A stretch of DNA of 64,000 nt from Neptunomonas japonica JAMM 1380 (GCF_016592555.1 NZ_AP014546.1:3482501-3546500), one strand, 5' to 3'; positions 1 to 8,258 are shown, counted from the first letter of the stretch. The notes: a model not told the origin generated them from the letters alone. Numbers and translations: made by a program.

Positions 1-89
1 AATCTAAAGCTCCTGCTCCGGCTCAAGCAAAACCGCAGCTAAATAAAGTATCTAACGCCGTGCTTGAAGCAATAAAAAACAAGCAATAA
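1..89 (+). CDS. 3' end of an unidentified gene
   Basis: The frame beginning at base 3 is open from the left edge to a TAA at 87-89 and encodes a 28-residue C-terminus rich in Ala, Pro, Lys and Gln (SKAPAPAQAKPQLNKVSNAV and so on). A strong rho-independent hairpin follows 21 bases later, as expected at the end of a real gene. The Ala/Pro/Lys character suggests a flexible C-terminal tail, but too little is present to name the product. Confidence 0.55.
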   Translation, partial: SKAPAPAQAKPQLNKVSNAVLEAIKNKQ

Positions 90-110
90 GTTAGTTAGCC
101 AGACCCAAAA

Positions 111-135
111 AAAACCGATCGTTATGATCGGTTTT
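111..135. terminator. Rho-independent terminator, bidirectional
   Basis: A perfect 10-bp stem (AAAACCGATC with GATCGGTTTT) surrounds a 5-base loop, with a T run on one side and an A run on the other. It can therefore serve both the rightward partial gene and the leftward AraC-type gene that ends at 159. Confidence 0.9.
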
Positions 136-158
136 TTTTCGACTAGAAACGGCTTACC

Positions 159-1013
159 TCAAATAAAGAACGCTTGATATTGTCTAGGGGTTATTGCCAT
201 TCGCTGTTTAAAATGTCGCTGAAAATGGCTTTGATCTGCAAAACCCAGCACACCCGAAATTTCAACCAAACTATGCCCTTCTTGTAGTAACAGCTTAGCT
301 TTTTTTATACGCGTATCTAGCTGAAAAGCGTGCGGTGCCTGACCATGCACCTGCTTAAAACTACGAATTAAGTGAAAGCGACTCATGCCTGCTTGCTCTG
401 AAAACTCATCTAGCGTCAGGTTTTCACCTAGTTGATCTTGAATAAGCTCCTGCACACGCTTCACAGAAACACTATCTGACTTAGCGCTACTAGACTGCTT
501 TACTGCCAAACTAGCACCAAGATATTCTAATAATAAAGACTCAGCCTGCAACTTACTTTCACTGGATAGCAAGCAGTTAAAAAGCTGATCAAAATCCGAA
601 AAGCATTGTGGGTTGCTATTGTATGAGGTTCTAAAAGGAAGATAGTCAGCCTCTTGGTCACACGCTAAGTCTTGCTGCAAGCGCTTAACCCATAACTGAT
701 CAACAAATAACATGCGATAAGACCAATCCCCTTCTAGTGCATTACAAGAATGCGCATCCGCAGGATTAATCGTTACTGTGTCACCTGTGCCAATGCAGTA
801 TTTACTCTTTCCGTTATGGTAGGTTGCGACACCTCGATCAATCACCCCAAAAGAATACTCGTCGTGGGAGTGCGTGGCATAACACGCAGTTGAAGCCTGT
901 GCACGGCGTAATTCTATGCCAGGAAGCAACCTGCTTTTCTCAAAAAACAAAGTACTATCCAAACGTTTGCCTTGGCTCCTGCTTTGAGCAGTTTTTTGAT
1001 CCACTAAAGCCAC
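159..1013 (-). CDS. AraC-family transcriptional regulator
   Basis: A 284-residue regulator with the usual two-part plan. Residues about 20-170 look like a cupin-type sensing domain (HSHDEYSFGVIDRG). Residues about 190-282 form the double helix-turn-helix DNA-binding domain, including the conserved C-terminal GFADQSHFQRHFK. The frame starts with GTG at 1013. A second GTG at 1004 has AAGGTGG five bases upstream and is an equally good start. The gene lies 4 bp downstream of the LysE-type exporter on the same strand, so the two are probably cotranscribed and the regulator probably controls export of an amino acid or analogue. The ligand cannot be read from the sequence. Confidence 0.88.
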   Translation of the reverse strand: MALVDQKTAQSRSQGKRLDSTLFFEKSRLLPGIELRRAQASTACYATHSHDEYSFGVIDRGVATYHNGKSKYCIGTGDTVTINPADAHSCNALEGDWSYRMLFVDQLWVKRLQQDLACDQEADYLPFRTSYNSNPQCFSDFDQLFNCLLSSESKLQAESLLLEYLGASLAVKQSSSAKSDSVSVKRVQELIQDQLGENLTLDEFSEQAGMSRFHLIRSFKQVHGQAPHAFQLDTRIKKAKLLLQEGHSLVEISGVLGFADQSHFQRHFKQRMAITPRQYQAFFI

Positions 1014-1017
1014 CTTA

Positions 1018-1620
1018 TCAACCCTGTAAAAACATCGTCACCACAGTACTGCTCAACAATACTCCCATAATCCGATTAAACATAACCTGATGCCTATCAT
1101 CCGATAAATATTTGCCTATAAAGTGCCCCAAGACCGCCCACGTTCCAACACCAAGCAAGCACATACAAAATGACACTAAGCAAAAAACCAGTAAATAGAA
1201 AAACGCCAGATGTTGTGCCGATACAAACAAACTGACACCCGACATTGAAACTAGCCAAGCCTTAGGATTTAACCCCTGCGCTAATGCGCCCTCAATAAAG
1301 CGTGGCGGAATTATTTGGCTAGCTATGTCAATATCGACAGGGCTCGCCGTCGCAATTTTAAACGACATATATAAAAGAAATGCCCCACCGATGTACTGCA
1401 AAATATCCGTTATTTGCGGAAAGCGTAGCAACACTTCATTCAGCCCAACACCCACAAGAAACACAATCAATGCATAAGCGACTGTCGCTCCAAGTACATG
1501 CGGTAGCGCTTTAACAAAGCCAAAATTAGCACCTGCCCCAGTGGCTATAATATTCACAGGGCCAGGAGATATTGCACCTACCAGCGCAAAAACGATCATC
1601 GACAATACAACAGCTGCCAT
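1018..1620 (-). CDS. LysE/RhtB-family amino-acid exporter
   Basis: A 200-residue very hydrophobic protein with about six predicted membrane segments. It carries the LysE-family N-terminal signature (ALVGAISPGPVNIIATGAG) and the mid-protein GLNPKAWL motif that follows the third segment. Family members export basic amino acids, homoserine, threonine or related compounds across the inner membrane. The length is normal for the family. The ATG is preceded by GAGAG at good spacing. Cotranscription with the AraC gene just downstream suggests inducible export of one specific compound, which I cannot identify. Confidence 0.9.
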   Translation of the reverse strand: MAAVVLSMIVFALVGAISPGPVNIIATGAGANFGFVKALPHVLGATVAYALIVFLVGVGLNEVLLRFPQITDILQYIGGAFLLYMSFKIATASPVDIDIASQIIPPRFIEGALAQGLNPKAWLVSMSGVSLFVSAQHLAFFYLLVFCLVSFCMCLLGVGTWAVLGHFIGKYLSDDRHQVMFNRIMGVLLSSTVVTMFLQG

Positions 1621-1718
1621 TACTAAACTCTCTTTCGTGAATACAAAAGCAAAGACTAGCCATTATCACAACAGACTTATTGAACGTTCTTGCTGTGTTA
1701 GTAAATAACATTAGCTAG

Positions 1719-2501
1719 CTACGTTGCCTCCCCCTTACGCTGGGGGCGGTCCGCAAACGCTGGCACCAAAAAATAACGACTTATTTCAAATGGCATCATG
1801 GTAGCTACGAGCTTGTAGGGTTTTAACTCAGTTAATGAGTAATATAATTGATCTAATGTCGCCTGTTTTTGAAAGCGCTGGTACAGCTCATCAACCTCTT
1901 GATTTAGACGAGTAATGCTCTGTGTGCTCAAGAGGCGACTGGTGGAATAAAATACACCCTCGCCTTCTTTGGCACTTATCGCTTGCTGGATAAAGCGTTG
2001 ATTAACCTTCACCAACGTTTGATGCAACGGGCCACCCAGCCGCCACTTAATAGGGCGGCTCACCCGTAAATGAACTTGATCATTCTTCCCTAAACGAATC
2101 AGTTCTAATTTTTCTAATTCACGCAGGTACAAGTAAGCGTCACTAGAAGATAACTGGTTCTTTTGTGCGATAGTTGCTACATCAAACTGGCTTACCAGCA
2201 ACATAAAAAATGACGTCAACCCGGGATCATCTGCCAAGGCTTGTTCAGTCTCAATAGATAACTGGGTGGGGTCCGTTGTTCTTTTGGCATCCAGCTCTAC
2301 TAACTCATTAATGCTTAAGCCAACTAAATCACAAATCTCAATAAGACGACTCACCTTACAATCTTGTTCTTGAAACATCCGCTTAACGGTTGGCTCAGAC
2401 AAATTCATCATCTCAGCCAATTCACGATAATGAACGCCCTGCGCTTTTAGCACCCGCTTCAACACTGCAAATAAACCCGAACGTTGCTTCTGCCCTTCCA
2501 T
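1719..2501 (-). CDS. XRE-type helix-turn-helix regulator
   Basis: A 260-residue protein with a Cro/CI-type helix-turn-helix at about residues 18-60 (HYRELAEMMNLSEPTVKRMF). A long C-terminal region follows; around residues 110-145 it contains a stretch resembling a second winged helix (SSSDAYLYLRELEKLELIRL). ATG at 2501 is preferred over the GTG one codon earlier because AGGA sits 6-7 bases upstream of it. The gene diverges from the secreted beta-propeller gene at 2615 across a 113-bp AT-rich spacer, making that gene a possible target. The C-terminal domain is not one I can name. Confidence 0.75.
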   Translation of the reverse strand: MEGQKQRSGLFAVLKRVLKAQGVHYRELAEMMNLSEPTVKRMFQEQDCKVSRLIEICDLVGLSINELVELDAKRTTDPTQLSIETEQALADDPGLTSFFMLLVSQFDVATIAQKNQLSSSDAYLYLRELEKLELIRLGKNDQVHLRVSRPIKWRLGGPLHQTLVKVNQRFIQQAISAKEGEGVFYSTSRLLSTQSITRLNQEVDELYQRFQKQATLDQLYYSLTELKPYKLVATMMPFEISRYFLVPAFADRPQRKGEAT

Positions 2502-2614
2502 CACACTGTCCTAAATTGCAGAAAAAGAATCATATTTTAATACCTAACGAGTAATAAATTGATAATAAAGATCAAATAGATATTCTCACCCCAACATAAC
2601 ACGAGGATAAATAA

Positions 2615-3502
2615 ATGCATACTTTACTTAAATCAACACTCCTGACTTCTCTTTTGATTAGCAGCCCACTTTTATTTAGCGGTTCACTATGGGCACATGA
2701 CACGCTCACACAACGTTGGAGCATTGATAACCTAAATCAACCAGAGTCAGTAGTTGCTGATACGCACAGTGATTTTCTCTATATCTCTAATATTAATGGC
2801 GCCCCCACTGAGCTTAACGGCCAAGGCTATATCAGCAAGGTAACAGTACAAGGGGAGATGCTTGAGCAACATTGGGTAACAGGACTCAACGCTCCAAAGG
2901 GGATGGCTATCGTGGGCAAACACCTGTTCGTTGCCGATATGCAAACCGTGCACATGATCGATATTGAGCAAGGCAAGGTGATCAAACAGTTCGCCGCACC
3001 CAAGGCAAAAATGCTAAATGATATTACGGCATCCCCGGATGGCGTACTGTATATCTCTGACTTTTTAGGTGGCAAGATTTACCAAATGCATGATAACCAG
3101 TTAACCGCTTGGTTCAGTAACGAGAAAATCCCCTACCCTAACGGCTTACTATGGCACCAAAACCAGCTATTAATTGGTAACTGGGGCAAAGCTATTAATC
3201 CGGATTTCACAACGCAAACACCAGGCTCCCTGTATCAGCTTGCCCCAAGCACAATGGAATTATCTAGCGTCGCATCGGGTACTGAACTGGGTAACTTAGA
3301 CGGCATTGTGGCAATTGGCAGTAGCTTGTATATCAGTGACTGGATTTCTGGAGAGTTATTCGAGCTAAACGGCAAAGAGCGAAAACTCGCCCTCACACTC
3401 CCTAAAGGACTGGCTGATATTGGCGCAACGGCAACATCACTTTATACACCCCTGATGATGGACAATCAGGTCATTGCGTGGGAGGTAAAAACCCAACCAT
3501 AA
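2615..3502 (+). CDS. Secreted SMP-30/gluconolactonase-like beta-propeller protein
   Basis: A 295-residue protein with a Sec signal peptide (charged start, hydrophobic core at about 8-27), hence periplasmic or secreted. The mature part is a run of beta-propeller blades with recurring patterns such as PKGMAIVGKHLFVAD, NDITASPDGVLYISD, PNGLLWHQNQLLIGNW and LDGIVAIGSSLYISDW. This is the arrangement of SMP-30/gluconolactonase/NHL-type proteins, whose Asn and Asp residues near the central channel bind a divalent metal. A lactonase or hydrolase role is the family expectation. A non-enzymatic propeller is also possible. A GAGG ribosome site precedes the ATG. Confidence 0.7.
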   Translation: MHTLLKSTLLTSLLISSPLLFSGSLWAHDTLTQRWSIDNLNQPESVVADTHSDFLYISNINGAPTELNGQGYISKVTVQGEMLEQHWVTGLNAPKGMAIVGKHLFVADMQTVHMIDIEQGKVIKQFAAPKAKMLNDITASPDGVLYISDFLGGKIYQMHDNQLTAWFSNEKIPYPNGLLWHQNQLLIGNWGKAINPDFTTQTPGSLYQLAPSTMELSSVASGTELGNLDGIVAIGSSLYISDWISGELFELNGKERKLALTLPKGLADIGATATSLYTPLMMDNQVIAWEVKTQP

Positions 3503-3546
3503 AATACTAATATTGGTTTAAAAAACTCCACTCTCTTGTTTACAAC

Positions 3547-3602
3547 CCTGCTGCTGTACGATTAATCTTCGATTTCATTCATGTTTTTCGTACACAACAG
3601 GG
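3547..3602 (+). promoter_or_regulatory. Interrupted inverted repeat in the leader of the MOSC-AraC operon
   Basis: The left arm CCCTGCTGCTGTACGA (3546-3561) and right arm TCGTACACAACAGGG (3588-3602) are imperfect inverted repeats separated by about 26 bases. The right arm ends in the Shine-Dalgarno sequence of the gene at 3612. It could be an operator with TGTACG/CGTACA half-sites, or an RNA hairpin masking the ribosome site. I cannot choose between these. Confidence 0.4.
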
Positions 3603-3611
3603 AACCAAACC

Positions 3612-4445
3612 ATGAGCCAGATCCACTTGCACAGCATTCACCAGCACCCCGTAAAATCCTGCGCTCCCATCGAGCTCAGCCGTGGCTGGATTGATGAATT
3701 GGGCTTAAGTGGAGACCGCCGTTACATGGTTGCTGATGAAAACGGCCTGTTCATGACAGCGCGCAAGTACCCTAAACTCACCCGATTAATGGCAACGCCG
3801 TTTAATGGCGGTTTAATTTTAGCCGCCCATGGCGCGCCAACTCTGGCATTGCATGAAGCTGATTATCGGGATGATTACCGAAAAACAGAAGTCTGGAAGC
3901 AGCCATTACAAGCACAGCATTGTGGTGTAGATGCTCAACAATGGATAAGCGCATTTTTAGACACCCCTTGCCAGCTGTTGTTTTATGGCGAGAAAACAGA
4001 GCGCCCTATTAAAGACTTCACCGAGCAACAAGTCAGCTTTGCCGATGGCTACCCACTGTTATTAACCAGCACGACATCACTGGACTGGCTACAAGAACGA
4101 TGCCCTGACTTTATCGCCATGCAGCAGTTTAGGCCTAACTTGGTCGCCAATGGTAACCTGCCTTTTGCTGAGGATAACTGGCAAGAGATTCAAATTGGTG
4201 AGGTACGCTTTACTGTTCATTCGCCTTGTGAGCGCTGTAAGCTCACGACCTTGCCACCTAACTCTATAGAGTTTAACTCGCACCAAGAACCACTACGCAC
4301 CATGCTCAAATACCGTCGTGCGCACAAAGGCGGTGCGTTGTTTGGGCAGAACTTGATTGCACAGAACCGCGGTGTGATTGCAGCAGGTATGCCCATAGAA
4401 GTTATTAAACAAGCACCTGCTGACCTTATTCGCGATATTGAATGA
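3612..4445 (+). CDS. MOSC-domain protein, YcbX-like without ferredoxin domain
   Basis: A 277-residue protein. Residues about 5-110 match the MOSC N-terminal beta-barrel domain (HQHPVKSCAPIELSRGWIDE, GDRRYMV). Residues about 120-270 match the MOSC domain, including the conserved cysteine motif SPCERCKLTTLPP, where one Cys is expected to bind molybdenum cofactor. Such proteins reduce N-hydroxylated bases such as 6-hydroxylaminopurine. E. coli YcbX has an additional C-terminal 2Fe-2S domain that is absent here, so electrons must come from a separate partner. The stop codon overlaps the start of the AraC gene (ATGA), so the two are translationally coupled. A decayed second copy of this gene's 3' end lies at 6375. 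Confidence 0.85.
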   Translation: MSQIHLHSIHQHPVKSCAPIELSRGWIDELGLSGDRRYMVADENGLFMTARKYPKLTRLMATPFNGGLILAAHGAPTLALHEADYRDDYRKTEVWKQPLQAQHCGVDAQQWISAFLDTPCQLLFYGEKTERPIKDFTEQQVSFADGYPLLLTSTTSLDWLQERCPDFIAMQQFRPNLVANGNLPFAEDNWQEIQIGEVRFTVHSPCERCKLTTLPPNSIEFNSHQEPLRTMLKYRRAHKGGALFGQNLIAQNRGVIAAGMPIEVIKQAPADLIRDIE

Positions 4446-5176
4446 AACACACCAACCTGACATTAGACCTGCGCAGCTATAGTCATGAGGCTAAATCCCA
4501 CCAGCACGACTACCACCAGCTGGTGCTTCCTATCGCTGGGCACCTTGCCATGAATATCGGCAACCACGAAGGTCATGCTTCCCCCCAGCAAGCCGCTGTC
4601 ATTAGTGCAGGGCAAAATCATGAGTTTGCGGCTTCTGACTTAAACAGCTTTGTGGTTGCCGATGTGCCAGCCGCGCTTGCGCCTGAACTAGAAAAGCTGC
4701 CCGCTTTCATTCCTCTTGACGCTGCACTGGCACATTACGTCACTTTTCTGCACCAAAACCTGTTGCTCAAACAGACACAGAGTACGAGTAGCGAACGCCA
4801 GATGCTCTTGCTGCTTATTCAATTATTACAAGAGCGCTTTGGTACAGCAGTACAAACAGACCGGCGTATTACAGCAGCGATAAGCTACCTTGATCATCAT
4901 TTTAACGAGCCTATATCAGCAGCAAGACTAGCAGGCGTTGCTAACCTTAGCCAACGCCAACTCAATGAACTGTTTCGTCGCCAACTCGGAATGACACCGC
5001 AGCAATACCTAATTGAGAAGCGCATGCAGCAAGCATGGCAGCTACTAGAAACAACCGCATTGAGCATTCAAAATGTGGCCGAGAGTGTCGGGTATAGCAG
5101 CCTTTCAGCATTTAGCGATCGATTCAAAAAGCACTTTGGACACTCTCCGCGCCACTTTCGCCAGAGCAATAGATAA
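4442..5176 (+). CDS. AraC-family transcriptional regulator
   Basis: A 244-residue regulator that overlaps the MOSC gene by 4 bp. The N-terminal half is a short cupin-like sensor (HQHDYHQLVLPIAGHLAMNI). Residues about 145-240 are the AraC DNA-binding domain with both helix-turn-helices (SAARLAGVANLSQRQLNELF; SVGYSSLSAFSDRFKKHFG). The stop codon is followed immediately by three direct repeats with a 21-bp period, the geometry of AraC-type half-sites, and then by a YddG-like exporter. The simplest reading is that this protein activates that exporter gene. A truncated relic of a paralogue lies at 6485. Confidence 0.88.
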   Translation: MKHTNLTLDLRSYSHEAKSHQHDYHQLVLPIAGHLAMNIGNHEGHASPQQAAVISAGQNHEFAASDLNSFVVADVPAALAPELEKLPAFIPLDAALAHYVTFLHQNLLLKQTQSTSSERQMLLLLIQLLQERFGTAVQTDRRITAAISYLDHHFNEPISAARLAGVANLSQRQLNELFRRQLGMTPQQYLIEKRMQQAWQLLETTALSIQNVAESVGYSSLSAFSDRFKKHFGHSPRHFRQSNR

Positions 5177-5177
5177 C

Positions 5178-5240
5178 TAATAAAGAGTTTAGCTGTATTA
5201 ATAAAGAACTCAGCCAGATCAACAAAGAGTTCAGCGGTAT
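5178..5240 (+). repeat. Three 21-bp direct repeats, candidate AraC-type binding sites
   Basis: Three consecutive imperfect copies occupy 5178-5198, 5199-5219 and 5220-5240, sharing a core of the form (T/C)AA(T/C)AAAGA followed by T/C-AGC. A fourth, partial copy (GAGCAAAGAC) begins at 5241. The period of 21 bp places each copy on the same helical face. The array lies between the AraC gene and the exporter it probably controls, 67 bp before that gene's ATG. Confidence 0.6.
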
Positions 5241-5307
5241 GAGCAAAGACGCTCCTCTGCTCAGCTCATACACTAATAACCCTCATAAGCTTGATTATTG
5301 GTGAAGC

Positions 5308-6222
5308 ATGTCCCCCGAACTCTCTCAAGCGCTATCTCAAGTGCAACGTGCCACCTACATAGGCTGCATATCTATTATTCTGTGGGGAGCTCTCGCATTT
5401 TTTACCCGCCTTACTGAAGGAGTAATACCTGCGTTTCAAATGATGGCGATGACCTTCGGTATCGCTTTTATCCTGATGAGTTTGCGATGGTGGTACCAAG
5501 GGCATTTAGGTTTGCGCCATCTCCGACAACCCAAACTCGCGTGGTTATTAGGTGTAGGTGGCTACTTTGGTTATCACTTTTGCTACTTCGTTGCGATGAC
5601 AAAAGCCCCTGCGGTTGAGGTCAGCTTGCTGGCTTACCTTTGGCCACTCTTAATTGTGCTATTCGCGGCTTTGCTGCCAGGAGAACACTTTAAGCTGAAA
5701 TACTTGATCGGGGCACTGCTTGCTTTATGCGGCTGCGGGATACTGATCGGCAAAGGAGGTGTTGATTTCCAAAGCGAATACCTCACAGGCTACTTATTAG
5801 CACTTACCTGCGCTTTTATCTGGTCGAGTTACTCTGTTGCTAGCCGCTTAGTCAGCGCCGTCCCTACCGATGCCGTCGGCTGGTTTTGTGCCGCAACCGC
5901 TCTATTGGCACTGTTATGTCATCTGGCTTGGGAGACAACCGTCTGGCCGAGTACTGGTGCGCAATGGATGGGAATACTAGGGCTGGGCCTTGGCCCAGTA
6001 GGCATCGCCTTTTTCACATGGGACTACGGCGTAAAACACGGCAACTTACCGCTACTCGGCATACTCGCTTATGCGGCACCACTCATATCCGTGTTGTTAT
6101 TAATAGCCGCCGGAGAAGCGTCACTAAGCTGGTCATTACTCTTAGCTTGCACCGCTATTGTAAGCGGCTCTTTAGTAGCAGGCATCAACTGGAAAAACCG
6201 AAGCTCATTTCGCTTTAAATAG
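5308..6222 (+). CDS. EamA/DMT-family exporter, YddG-like
   Basis: A 304-residue inner-membrane protein with about ten hydrophobic segments arranged as two EamA repeats, the drug/metabolite transporter plan. The N-terminal stretch (YIGCISIILWGALAFFTRLT) and the GYFGYHFCYFVAMTKAPAVE region resemble the YddG group, which exports aromatic amino acids. Substrate assignment is by resemblance only. It lies behind a 131-bp gap that contains the 21-bp repeat array, so it probably has its own AraC-controlled promoter rather than simple readthrough. Confidence 0.82.
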   Translation: MSPELSQALSQVQRATYIGCISIILWGALAFFTRLTEGVIPAFQMMAMTFGIAFILMSLRWWYQGHLGLRHLRQPKLAWLLGVGGYFGYHFCYFVAMTKAPAVEVSLLAYLWPLLIVLFAALLPGEHFKLKYLIGALLALCGCGILIGKGGVDFQSEYLTGYLLALTCAFIWSSYSVASRLVSAVPTDAVGWFCAATALLALLCHLAWETTVWPSTGAQWMGILGLGLGPVGIAFFTWDYGVKHGNLPLLGILAYAAPLISVLLLIAAGEASLSWSLLLACTAIVSGSLVAGINWKNRSSFRFK

Positions 6223-6374
6223 ACAGGTGTAAAAAGTGACCTGCTTTAATCTATTTATAACCGACGACATGACTGGCCTTATTCGATCGCGGATGTATTA
6301 ACTCGTCCTATTTTAAGAAAAAGCTTCAAAGAAAAAGCAGGTATGTGAGCGTTTAAACTTAACAGTGAGAGTAA

Positions 6375-6488
6375 TACCAACGCCGTGCTCTGCCGCTTGT
6401 CTGCTGCAATATTTTGTTAAATACGATCTATAGATACCGTGAGGTTATTCAACAAGCACCTGTTGATATTATTCGCAACATTGAATGA
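6375..6488 (+). pseudogene. Relic of a second MOSC gene (3' end only)
   Basis: The frame TAC CAA CGC CGT at 6375 onward translates to a decayed copy of the C-terminus of the MOSC protein. It starts YQRRA (KYRRA in the intact gene) and ends VIQQAPVDIIRNIE against VIKQAPADLIRDIE. Upstream the frame meets stop codons, so most of the gene is lost. The stop overlaps the ATG of the following AraC relic in the same ATGA arrangement as the intact pair. This is therefore the remains of a duplicated MOSC-AraC unit. Confidence 0.75.
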
Positions 6489-6672
6489 ACCACAAAAATC
6501 TATCATTAGATCTGCGCTGAAAAAGCCATGAATACGCAGACTCTGATCTAAATGGCTTTGCGGCACTTGTCCCCCTGTTTGAGAGACCTCCCCCTTAAGA
6601 ATTGGCGCAAAACGAAGCGCTCCTTCACCTGAATTTGTTACACAAGCGTGTGCTTTTAATTTTACCTAACTC
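6485..6672 (+). pseudogene. Relic of a second AraC gene (5' part)
   Basis: ATG at 6485 begins MNHKNLSLDLR, close to MKHTNLTLDLR of the intact AraC gene, then hits TGA at 6518. The frame continues as SHEYADSDLNGF, which joins residues about 14-16 of the intact protein directly to residues about 62-72. This is a deletion of roughly 140 bp, apparently between two CATGA sequences. A further stop follows. Weaker similarity (LLHLNLLHKR to FLHQNLLLKQ) extends to about 6672. The DNA-binding domain is missing, so this is a pseudogene. Confidence 0.75.
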
Positions 6673-6734
6673 GATAATGTTAAGGTCGCGAGTAAATCAT
6701 TACCTGCCTGTACTCCCTCAATCAGTCGCTGGCA

Positions 6735-7649
6735 TTATAAAATGTGTTCAATTAACTCCCCACAAGTGTCCTTGATTAACTGTCGAAACCAAATATGAGC
6801 CGGGTCCATGTTGTTGCGGCGGTGCCAGACCATATAGACCGGAAATTTGCGGGTTTTAAAAGGGAGGGGAGCGCGATCAAGCCCCGACAAACTGCCTTGA
6901 GCCATTTGAGCTAATTGCACAGTAATCAAATCGGTGCCCAGAATAAAATCCGATAGTGCATCAAAGTTGGGTACTGAAATTTGCGGCTTCGGCATCTCGA
7001 CAAGCTCTTTCCCTGAAAGCACCGATTTCATAACGGAATTATGATCTTCAAAAATGACATCTAAGTAATTGGAATGAAGTAGCTCAGGCTTTGTTTTCGG
7101 GGCTTCGCGTATCTTCCCATCGTAAAAACACATCAGTGTGTCGGAGAAAAGCCGTACCTGAAAGATATCTGCTCCCTCAGGCGGAAACGGAGTGATAGCT
7201 AGGTCATAATGAGAGCCGCGTAACCCTGTAAGGTCAGGAACACCTGCCGGGGTGAATGCTATGCGGGCGCTAATTGACAGCTCATACAACGCCCTCGTTA
7301 TCCTAGGAAAAATTAAAGATCGAGTAAAGTCATTAGCGGCGACCTTAAACGCCATTTCCCCAACTGATGGATCAAAATATCTCTGATCCGTCAGTCCCTT
7401 TAGTCCGTCAAGAATGGCTTCCGCCCTGCCCAGTAGCTCATGTGCTTGCTCTGTTGGGACGATGCTTCTTCCAGAGCGAACGAATAGCTGATCACCCAAC
7501 GCGGAACGCAATTTGTCGAGCGTGTGACTGACCGCCGACTGGGTGACACCCAAACGGATGGCCGACTTAGTGACGGATAGTTCTTCCATCACAGTAATAA
7601 AAACCAACAGGTTATTCCCATCGATAGACATATAATCGTTTTTTTTCAT
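6735..7649 (-). CDS. LysR-family transcriptional regulator
   Basis: A 304-residue LysR-type regulator. The N-terminal winged helix-turn-helix spans about residues 10-68 (LSVTKSAIRLGVTQSAVSHT, FVRSGRSIVPT). The rest is a periplasmic-binding-protein-like effector domain. It diverges from a DoxX-family gene across 96 bp, which is therefore its most likely target. No clear ribosome site precedes either candidate start (7649, or residue 7 at 7631). A perfect inverted repeat covers the first start codon, which suggests autoregulation. Confidence 0.88.
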   Translation of the reverse strand: MKKNDYMSIDGNNLLVFITVMEELSVTKSAIRLGVTQSAVSHTLDKLRSALGDQLFVRSGRSIVPTEQAHELLGRAEAILDGLKGLTDQRYFDPSVGEMAFKVAANDFTRSLIFPRITRALYELSISARIAFTPAGVPDLTGLRGSHYDLAITPFPPEGADIFQVRLFSDTLMCFYDGKIREAPKTKPELLHSNYLDVIFEDHNSVMKSVLSGKELVEMPKPQISVPNFDALSDFILGTDLITVQLAQMAQGSLSGLDRAPLPFKTRKFPVYMVWHRRNNMDPAHIWFRQLIKDTCGELIEHIL

Positions 7650-7663
7650 ATATATTATGAAAA
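7643..7663. promoter_or_regulatory. Perfect inverted repeat over the lysR start codon
   Basis: TTTTCATA and TATGAAAA are 8-bp perfect inverted repeats around a 5-base centre. The LysR start codon lies within the left arm. The T-N11-A pattern and the position between divergent genes fit a LysR-type recognition site, but the AT-rich composition makes a chance palindrome more likely than usual. Confidence 0.4.
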
Positions 7664-7745
7664 TACCCCTGTTGTTCTAATGAATACTATTCTCTATTGT
7701 TAGTTAAATCGCCACAAGATAATAGGATAAGTAGGAATCAACAGC

Positions 7746-8117
7746 ATGAATATTCAATTAATAGGCCTTGGGCTTCTTAGCACGTTTTTTTTATTTGCCA
7801 GCTCGATAAAGATCTTTGGCTGGCTGAAGCCGATCTTTGAGCCTCAACTTGCCATGTTCATTAAATACGGCCTAAACCGTCAGATTATGACATTGACGGG
7901 ACTTATTGAGTTGTTCGGGTCGATTACGATCTGGTTCCAAGGATCATGGGTCGGAGTGTTTGGGGCATTGGCGCTATTAGGCACATCAGTCGGTGCGTTA
8001 GCCTGCCATTTGTACTTTGACACATGGAAGGATGGGGTTCCAGCCATGATCACTGGGTTGCTATCTGCTTATATCATTTGGACCAACCACTCATTCTTGC
8101 TGACGTCGCTTGGCTAG
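7746..8117 (+). CDS. DoxX-like integral membrane protein
   Basis: A 123-residue protein with four predicted membrane helices and little else, the size and layout of the DoxX/DoxD-like family. The segments include IQLIGLGLLSTFFLFASSIK and the loop GWLKPIFEPQLAMF. Family roles are poorly defined; some members are membrane partners of redox enzymes. AGGA lies nine bases before the ATG. It is divergent from, and probably controlled by, the LysR gene next door. No terminator is visible after it. Confidence 0.75.
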   Translation: MNIQLIGLGLLSTFFLFASSIKIFGWLKPIFEPQLAMFIKYGLNRQIMTLTGLIELFGSITIWFQGSWVGVFGALALLGTSVGALACHLYFDTWKDGVPAMITGLLSAYIIWTNHSFLLTSLG

Positions 8118-8258
8118 ACAGGACCAACAGTAGTGCAGATAATGGCCGTGCCTTTACCTAAAACATGTAGAACGCGGAACAAGTGTGTCCAGACTTGAAA
8201 ATAGATTTTTTCGATAATACTCCTCTTTTTAATATTTACTTTTACTCTGTAAGCTTTT

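Noticed and set aside
6239-6342. ACCTGCTTT and AAAGCAGGT inverted pair after the YddG-like gene
   Set aside because: The 9-bp arms are 86 bases apart, too far for a terminator and with no repeat elsewhere to support an element end.
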